Origin: Topomyia yanbarensis
Lineage: Eukaryota; Arthropoda; Insecta; Diptera; Culicidae
Length of the DNA stretch: 64,000 nt
NCBI RefSeq assembly: GCF_030247195.1
Contig: NC_080671.1
Location: forward strand, 70,245,412 to 70,309,411
Direction of reading: 5' to 3'
Below are positions 56,181 to 64,000 of this stretch, in pieces (the stretch's first letter is position 1; every line of letters begins with the position of its first letter). A model generated the notes under the pieces. It ran no database searches, was not told the origin of the DNA, and saw nothing but the letters and a program-made list of their open reading frames with translations. The position numbers and the translations under genes were made by a program.

Positions 56181-58047
56181 TGAATCAAATCTTAGGAAAT
56201 GCTGCAAATCTCATTGTATTTAAATATGACCTATGTTGCTTGCCTCTTTTGTCGCACTTTATCGAAGCCCTGCTGTTGAAGTATCGGCTCAAAGAAATCT
56301 CACGTAGGCTGTGAAATAAGGAAATTCGCGTCTGCATCAGCCCGAGGACACAGGCTACAATGTTTAAATTAAGTGAGTTCTCCAAGTCTCGCTGACTCAA
56401 ATGACTGTTGTTTAGCTACTCGTTTAGGTGGCAATATGTTTCTAGTCATACCCTTCCGAAGACATCATTACCTAACTAACTTTGTCGTAGAAAAGATGCT
56501 TTCTGGTAAAAAGGACAACATTCATTTTAATTTTATATTAACCCTTGACCCTGTTTGCAGTGAATCAAACACTTATTATGTACGTACATAGCGAAAATTT
56601 TAATCTCTCAGAACTTTCTCTCGTTACAATTCGGCGACATAGTTTGAAAACTTTTCTAATGAATTCAAACTTATAATTTAATTATTCTCGTTCCGGCACT
56701 TCTGTCACCCATAGCGCAACTGGAACGAGCTAATAGTATTTAGTGAAAAAAGTTTCAACCCTTGACACAATTATTCTGTACCATGCGCTTGGCTCAACTC
56801 CTTGTTGTGTACTTTTTATGTTTGAGATCATCCCTCTGCAACACATTGAATACCAGGGTACTCTTCTAAAGTAGCCAATATTAATACCTGCCAGTGAAGA
56901 TACCACAACTCTCAACATCCATCGGTAGGAAGATTTATGGGATTCAGCATAAAAGTTAAAATAACCTTGAAATGTAACCATAGCACGGCCACAAAACCTG
57001 GATGAAAATGAATGACCGCGACGTGATGCGTCGATTGAATGACAGCGGAAACGCCTTCCTGATTCACCCGCGTCGTGATATCAGCACAGGACGCTCGCTT
57101 GTTTTTAATATGAACGAGAGAAACTTTGTTTGCCAGTTTAATGGATTTTTCCCCCCTAGTTTCTGTCTCGATTACCTATTCCGCCGTAATCCGATTACTG
57201 GGTAAAGTTTTACTGAGCTTTGCAAAGAACTTCGGAGCAAAGCGAGGGTATTTTATGCATAGTTTACTACCTGCTGCTGCCGTTAAAGCTGCCAACGTTT
57301 GCGACAATCCAACGGCGAGATGCTACTTGCTGCCATACCTAAACTAGTATCTACAAAGAGAATTGCATTGCTTTCCACTTTATCTCAGTAGTTCTTTTAA
57401 TGTTGGAATTTTAGTTTCCCCTTTTTGCTCTTTAGAGATAGCAAGATTGGTCTGACCGGCGGGTAGGAAAGGGCGGCATCGCATTTACAACAATAGCACG
57501 CCTCAGTAGAGTTATAGTCCTGAATTGTTTTACTCAACTTGGTTCCGCTCCTAGTTCGGGCCTTAACAGAAAAGTATGTAATTTTGTCGTGTTAGGTAGA
57601 CCTGACTTTCTACTAACGAATGATAATAAAAATTGTGATCTAATGAAGCTTAAAAACTGTTCATATTTCTATACAAAAAATTTTGTGCTTTACATTTTAA
57701 ATTGTTTGAAACCGTGGGATAATAATTGGGATATGCTTGAAATTTGATATCATTGTTTATTTTCATGCTAAAGGGAATACGATTTGACACATCTAAACAC
57801 AAGAAGTTCAGATCTATAAACAAAAAATATTAATGCAATTTTATTCAGACTAAACAAAGCAGTTAGAAAAATATTTTTAAAGACAATTGTTGTTGTTGTT
57901 GTTAGTTATTTGTGGCATTAACCTCTGTGGGTCATTCGCCATAAAGACAATTGTATTTTTTTAACAAAAACTATTATTTAATTAAAAATTAAAACAAGGA
58001 GAAACACTATTAGGCTTTTTATAAGGAAGGCTAAAGACATACACAAT
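56181..58047. other. Unassigned
   Basis: Frames at 56730-56981 (-), 57002-57205 (+) and 57126-57347 (+) look moderately coding-like in composition but are unrecognised. A short TTG run lies at 57887-57902. No RNA gene found. Confidence 0.3.
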
Positions 58048-59806
58048 TAGAGATGGTCGGGTTTCAATTTTTCCGAACCCGAACCCGAGAGCTTGAAAAT
58101 TGAAAAACCCGGACCCGACCCGAACCCGAAATATTAAAATTTGATAAACCCTAACCCGACCCGAGCCCGAACATTTAAAAATTGCAAAACCCGAACCCGA
58201 AAATGAAAATTCTGTGCAACCCGAGCCCGACCCGAACCGATATTTTCAAAATTTAAAACCCGAACCCGACCCGAACCAGAAAATTTATAATTCGAGAAAC
58301 CCGATCTGAACCGGTCTTGTCAATTTTTAAATTTAGGTACCCGAGCTGGATCCAATGCTCATCCAAAAGTATCATCCAATACTCATCCAAAATTATTATA
58401 GAATCACTCGAACCTGAAGTAGCACCATACGTGTCCAATTATATCTGCCTAAGGCAAAACGAATTACTGGCGAGAGGAATTGGCATTTATATTTATTATT
58501 ATTAAACGCCGCATTTGTAATGTTCTGAGAAACTTATAAATCGTCGATATTTTAACCGGAAGGTAGGATAAATCGGCGGCTAACGCATGGGGAAACAAAA
58601 GGCATAATGATGACAGATTCAAACAACCTTACCCGTCGTATTTAACCAAAATTTCTATTTTTTATCGCAAACCATTCCTGCAAGAGTAGTTTTGTATAAT
58701 TTATTACATTTATAATAAATTAAGCACTGTCTATTGGCTAGTGGTATTCGACAGTTTACATGACGTCACCCGCGTTACTGGTTGGGACGGCCAAACTTAA
58801 ACTTGTTGCGAAGGGTGTCAATCAAGATTCTCTGACGCGTTCTTGGTGTCACATAATTACGTACATCATTGTACGGTAGAGATGCTTCGACATCTCGCCA
58901 GTAGAGATGCTTCGACATCTCCAATGGAGTTCTCGGAACGACTACAAACTTCTACAGAACCGCTCATGGCTTGAACAAACCAAACAATATTTTTAAGATT
59001 AATTACTTAAAATAGTGGAAATTCATGTATTTTCATAAAGGAATCCGGATCATGTAACGGCCTAGCATGAGGGCCAAATATGACAGAAAGTACTCATTTC
59101 ATATATGTACCACTGATTTGATAGTGGCGCTAGTATTCCATTACCATATGAGTGCCATCGTTGATAAATTGTCTCTACATGCTTGAACCAATATATTTTC
59201 CGATAAATTTACTTTGACTTAGTTTATTGATGATTATAATGAAAAATAAATCGCACAGAGATTTTAGATGCGAAACACTTATTGTTGAATGCTCTCTCAT
59301 GAGTACTCGTTTGAAAAATAAAATAATGCGGACAGTTTGCGAATCTGTAGAGAAGAAATGTTATACATGAATAAAAAATACAATAGTTGAGCATCAGAAA
59401 ATCTAACGAATTCTAGCGATTTAAAGGTGGTAAAATTTAATATGTCATCCTTTCGTATCACGTATCACGAAGTAAAGTGAAGTAAATAAAGTTAATACTA
59501 TAATAAGAGGCTGGGTGTTGTATGTAGACGCAAACAGCGTCAAGGAATTGCTGGGTGTGATCTGTTCAAAACCCGAACCCGACCCGAATCCGAAATTTAA
59601 AAAACCCGAACCCGACCCGAACCCGAAAGTTTAAAATTTAAAAACCCCGGATCCGAGCCGAACCCGAGAAATTCAATTTTGAAAACCCGGAACCCGACCC
59701 GAGCCCGAGAAATTTAAATTTACAAAACCCGAACCCGACCCGAAACCCGTCGGGTTCGGTTCGGGTCCGGGTTTCGGGTCTAAAAACCCGAACCCGACCA
59801 TCTCTA
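58048..59806. mobile_element. hAT-like element with ACCCGA-repeat subterminal arrays
   Basis: Begins TAGAGATGGTCGGGTT and ends ACCCGACCATCTCTA (inverted ends). Next to each end is an array of ACCCGAACCCG/ACCCGACCCGA blocks spaced by AT-rich AAATTTAAAA-type linkers (58077-58320 and 59570-59800). A direct repeat TACACAA flanks it (58040-58046 and 59810-59816), displaced by three bases at the right. TAGAGATGG ends fit hAT. The 1.2-kb interior is non-coding and has a small duplication of AGTAGAGATGCTTCGACATC (58875-58920). Confidence 0.7.
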
Positions 59807-60034
59807 AATTACACAAGAGGGATTGATTCCAACATCAGAGTAGCAGAGACCGTATCAGGGAAAGTGAAGATAGGACGAACAACAATGACAGGGAAAAGAA
59901 GAAATCAAACTTGCAGCTTTTTAGCAAACGGCAGACCACTGTCAGGACACTATGAACCAAATCGCCGACTGGCCTCCTTGGATCCGATGGAAACGCTTTT
60001 GGGATCAGATTTGAAGGTAGCTGTTAGCATATCA

Positions 60035-62040
60035 ACCAAAAGAGAAGAGATAACTAAATTTGGATATCTATCGTGTTTAAAAATATGTATCTAAGAGACA
60101 TATAAAGAAGATCGCGGATAGTCAGCACATCTCGAACTGAAACGAGGCCGAAGGGATTCGTTTAACGGAGATCTGGTGCTAGAACACTAGGTACAGGACC
60201 AGAAAACATGTTTAATGTCACTATATCGGTCACCACAAGCGCAGCGTCTGCCGTCCACGACCCCAATATGCCGTAGATGCGCATTCAACATATAATGATT
60301 GAACATGACCCGAAATATCACCCGAAGGAAGTTACGACCTTCATCCATCCCCTTTATCCATGGTTTGTTGGTAGCTTTGGGATTCCTAAACTTCCATTGT
60401 CTCACGAAATTTATCAATTTTCGAGCGTCCTCTGACAAGAAATAATGAAAAACTCGTTGAAACTTCCCGATCTTTCATAAATATCATCTTCTAATGCCTA
60501 AGTTCTCGTCTTCTCATTATCCGGAATGGAGCAATGCAAAAGAACACAAACTATTATTTGTATCCGGTAATCTGGCACGATTTTTCAAATGAAGCACTCA
60601 GAAACTCTCATGTTTTGTCCAGGAAAATCAAGGAGTGCTTCTCATGCTCTATCGAATAAAAAGCTTTGTGTTTAAATAACCATCACTACGCTTTTATACT
60701 GTATTATTATTTTTTACTGCGGAACGTTTATTGTTTGAATGTAAATCTTCTGCAGCCACCGATAAAGGATTTTTGGTGCAGTCCATTCCGATCCAAAATT
60801 GAATCGAATACACAACGTAGGGTTTATTCACCAGACGAAATACTGGTTTTCTCGTTAATCCGTAGATGAACCGGTGCCAATTATTGCGTTTTCAGCTTTT
60901 ATCATTTGCGTTCATTCGTTCATAACGTCGCGTATATTCGCGTAAATTCGAGAATTCTTCGCATATAATTTTGAGCACTGTCTGCTCTCCAAAACATGTG
61001 AGACCGGCCACGGTTGTTCGCGCCTGGTACACGTTTCGTCTGACCTTTCGTCTGAGCTTGTAGAGAATCAAGCCAATCGTGACATTTCCACCGTTTTGAA
61101 GATGGTCATAATGAGATTGTCGCGAATATCACGCAGTAAGATAGATCGATCATCATCTAGAAGACAACCCCATGGCCTATAGTGGGAGTTGAAGTCTTCT
61201 AGATCGAGATACGTGCGATGTATATGAAAATAATGTCAATAAGTCTTTGCCTTTGATTCGAGCATGACAAGCGACAACTTCAATTCCTGGTACCGAGCAA
61301 AGGTTAATCCGATTGAAATAATAGCATATTTTGGTCCCCATAAACGCTCCTTCATAGTGTTTTCTCGGACCTGGCGAGTAAAGTTAAAATTGCGGAAGAT
61401 CTACTTTGGAAGTTAACCAGGTTTCACACAATGCAATTGCAGTGTGTAAAGTCGAGGAAAATAATAGGACTGAAACATAGTGGGTTTGGATGTCCCATGT
61501 GAAAGAAGGAAGATTGTAATTGTCACTAGCATTAGAACCCGAAAACGGGTATATAAGGAGAACTTGGACAATAAACGACACTCATTATTTTTGGTCTGAC
61601 CCGACTCGGCGGATGTACATCCAGTCCGACAATCGGCTATCAAGCCATATAGTTAATGAAATCATTCGGTTCGTTTATCAAAATCTAACTAGTTATCACA
61701 ACCAGAAAAACATCACGTTCCGCGAATGTTAGAGTTTGGAAGAGAAAATCCGTCGAAAGGATCGAAATAAGGCTGATGAAAAGCAAATTGTTTTCTTATA
61801 CTCCTCGATTTTTACCCATCGCAATTGCCTGCCGACCAGAATTTTCACTGACTGAAGCAAAGGGTTCCAGAACGAGTCAACCCCATACATTACAACTAAA
61901 GCCGCTGTCACGGACTACACCATCAATCTCGACTTACCAGGCGGGTATGTCGACAAAATACTTTTTCGTACACGGCCGAGTGTTGTACAGTTATCTCACG
62001 CGATATATCGACGATGTTATCCTTGGTCCTGAAGTAGACC
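60035..62040 (-). pseudogene. Decayed I-group LINE, internally deleted
   Basis: On the minus strand the pieces match the intact LINE in order. ORF1 segment with the VYIPANRVEV region (about 62010-61820). ORF2 endonuclease segment (about 61430-61090, including the nucleotides of the GDFN neighbourhood). Linker around 60880 (matching 26465-26530 of the intact copy). RNase H remnants (about 60530) and a C-terminal frame (60438-60187) with KPWIKGMDEGRNFLRVIFRVM and a CACG...H...C motif. Most of RT is deleted. Inactive. Confidence 0.75.
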
Positions 62041-64000
62041 ATCCAGGGGCCGGCTGCATTAGATGGATATAATTTGTATCAAAAAGATAATTTATCGGCA
62101 TTATTTTTGCTATCGAAGATATATCGATATAAATCGACTTCCGTTGAGCCTGAGGGGATGTCGATCGTCGGAGATACCTTTCCATAAGTCAACACTATCG
62201 CGCGCGCTTCAGTTCCCGCGAAAAGAAGGTTTTATTGGAGGATACGGAAAATTAATGTAACTGAGTTTAAAAGAATGGAGTAATTGGTACTTAGCTATGA
62301 AACATTTATAGTATTAGTAATCAACAAACACATTTTCGCTGAGTCGTCTGTCATACAGCCCGTTAAAAAAAGTGTTTCCAAATAACCACCAGCTACTATT
62401 CGGGAATTTTCATTTTCACTTATGTCTGAACTTTCCTCACTACGGGTAGATCACTCTGAATCTGGTAATACTACGAGAAGCTCACAATGTGTAAAAAATT
62501 GTATCTACCGCCGTCACAAAATCAGTATTTGTTCAATCTCATTTGCATGTTTTATTGTTTATGCACTAGATTACCAAACGCGTTAAAAAATATTTCCTAT
62601 TTTCTTTTTGTGAGACTGTCTACTATTGGAAATAGTAGTAGGCGATGAAAAGGCAGTTGAAAAGCTATCTACTCTAAAGCACCTTGTTACATTTTAACGT
62701 ACACAAACAAGTTACATGTTATTCGATGTAAGCATAGTATATAACATCTATATTATGTAAAAGCACAAAAATTTACTCAGATTTGTAGATAAAACTCCAA
62801 ATAGTGTTGAATTTTTAGGAGTAGTCGAAAATACATATTATCGAATTTTCTACGCTTTCGCTAATAGAGTAGAGTGGGGTCAAATAGGTCAATTGTTTTT
62901 GGCGAGCTTTCGCGAGGGTGTTTTTGCACCGTTTTTGACAATCAAGCACTCAATGGAAAGATTATACATCTCGCAACATTTTAGCAATAATGATTTTATG
63001 TCTGGGTAAATATTTTTCAAGCTAAATACAATAAAGCGAAGATACTTTTAAAATCTGGGGGCACGATAGGTCACTATATTCAAGGTTAAATAAAACAATG
63101 CACACGCCTAGTAAATCAGCAGTTGAACTTTTATTCGAATAGTATGAATACTGCAGATTATTAAAAAAATAATTATACAAATAATAAATGGAATCCATTG
63201 ACGTCATTCAGGTAAGACAATGAGGAAGTGGTAAATGATGTGAAAAATCATGAAACCGCTGAAGGAAATGTTGAAAAAATGTGTCTTTCCGTACCTGCGT
63301 CTGGTTTTGTACTTGTGAATAACTTCTTCGGTGTCCTCGTCGTCGCCAGAGTGTGGAATGGAAGTTGTGCTTCCAGCTAACGGTTGCTTGCTGTTGGACG
63401 AACACGTTTGCGCTTCGGGTTTTTTTTTATTCCTTTTCCTTCTCCTTTCCCATCATGTTTTATCTGCTTTAACAATACCTTAAATTATTGTATTGTTAAC
63501 TCACGCTAAGTGTCTGACGCGCTTACATTGATGACGAGCACTTTCTTTTAACACGAGCTCGTAAAGTTTCGAACGGAACCTTGAATTGTTTAGAGATTGA
63601 ACGATTACTGGTGCTATCTTGAACAGCTGCAATTGCATTGTTTATGTCCTCTTCATTTCATTTTGTCGTTTTTCGCACAAAATTACGCACCATTTTCCTG
63701 TCAAAATGCTTCAAATTTACAATGTATCGTGCCTCCAAGCGTTTCTTTCATGTCCGTAAAACTTAAAATATCGAAAACCCAACACAAAAGTTGTGTTCAG
63801 CATTAATTTCCACGTAAGAAAATGCTCAATTGATTTTTTTTTTACATGGATTAAATGTACTGTACTGAGGACAAAAGGTAATGCGTTTTCGCAGACCAAC
63901 ACGCGAAAAAATAAACGACGCCGTAACTAATACAGTTGATTCACGATAACAGCCGAAAGGACAGTTATCAACGACGTTCTATCGTCGCTGTTGTGCTATC
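62041..64000. other. Unassigned
   Basis: AT-rich, short frames only. A GTGGGGTCAAATAGGTCA block (62874) is repeat-like but has no partner in the window. Nothing else supported. Confidence 0.3.

Noticed and set aside
58077..58320. Interstitial telomere
   Set aside because: The ACCCGA motif is not an insect telomere repeat; blocks are broken by AT linkers and tied to transposon ends.

Overview
The window looks like repeat-dense insect chromosomal DNA, most likely from a culicine (Aedes-type) mosquito. It is AT-rich and full of non-LTR retrotransposon relics, miniature inverted-repeat elements and simple repeats. The interspersed repeat at 39868-40674 and the SINE-like unit near 8540-8780 resemble, from memory, sequences common in culicine genomes. 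The species is inferred, not proven. I found no host protein-coding gene, rRNA, canonical tRNA or CRISPR array that I can support. Every intact long reading frame belongs to a mobile element.

Layout. 1-1440: tandem-repeat-filled foldback. 2230-5960: decayed LINEs (LOA-like on -, R1-like C-terminal end on +). 6430-15600: unassigned DNA with a SINE-like repeat, an 8-bp satellite (10541-11020) and several low-copy repeats. 15585-18015: a TGTAA-type pentanucleotide array carrying a mariner-type transposase relic and a compact - strand retroelement with only an ORF1. 19018-19802: a TA-flanked inverted-repeat element. 21748-39020: a three-level nest. 39085-62040: MITEs, hairpins and decayed LINEs. 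62041-64000: nothing recognised.

The centre is the nest. A DNA repeat with about 35-bp terminal inverted repeats (left part 21748-22534, right part 38938-39020) was split by a Ty3/gypsy-type LTR retrotransposon (22535-38933; 4-bp target duplication AGGT; about 1480-bp LTRs; tRNA-Lys primer site; gag and pol joined by a canonical A AAA AAC slippery site; no env seen). Its 5' LTR was then split by a full-length I-group LINE on the - strand (22811-29169; 12-bp target duplication; poly(A) end; intact ORF1 and ORF2 with APE, RT and RNase H). A second copy of the outer repeat at 46201-47301 (reverse strand) lacks the LTR element and serves as an internal empty-site control. The LTRs differ at only about three positions by eye, so the insertions are recent.

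Decayed relatives of the same I-group LINE lie at 41813-42900 (+) and 60035-62040 (-), showing repeated waves of the same group. The ORF1-only element at 16693-17939 has a 3' end resembling that of the intact LINE, so it may be moved in trans by such a reverse transcriptase.
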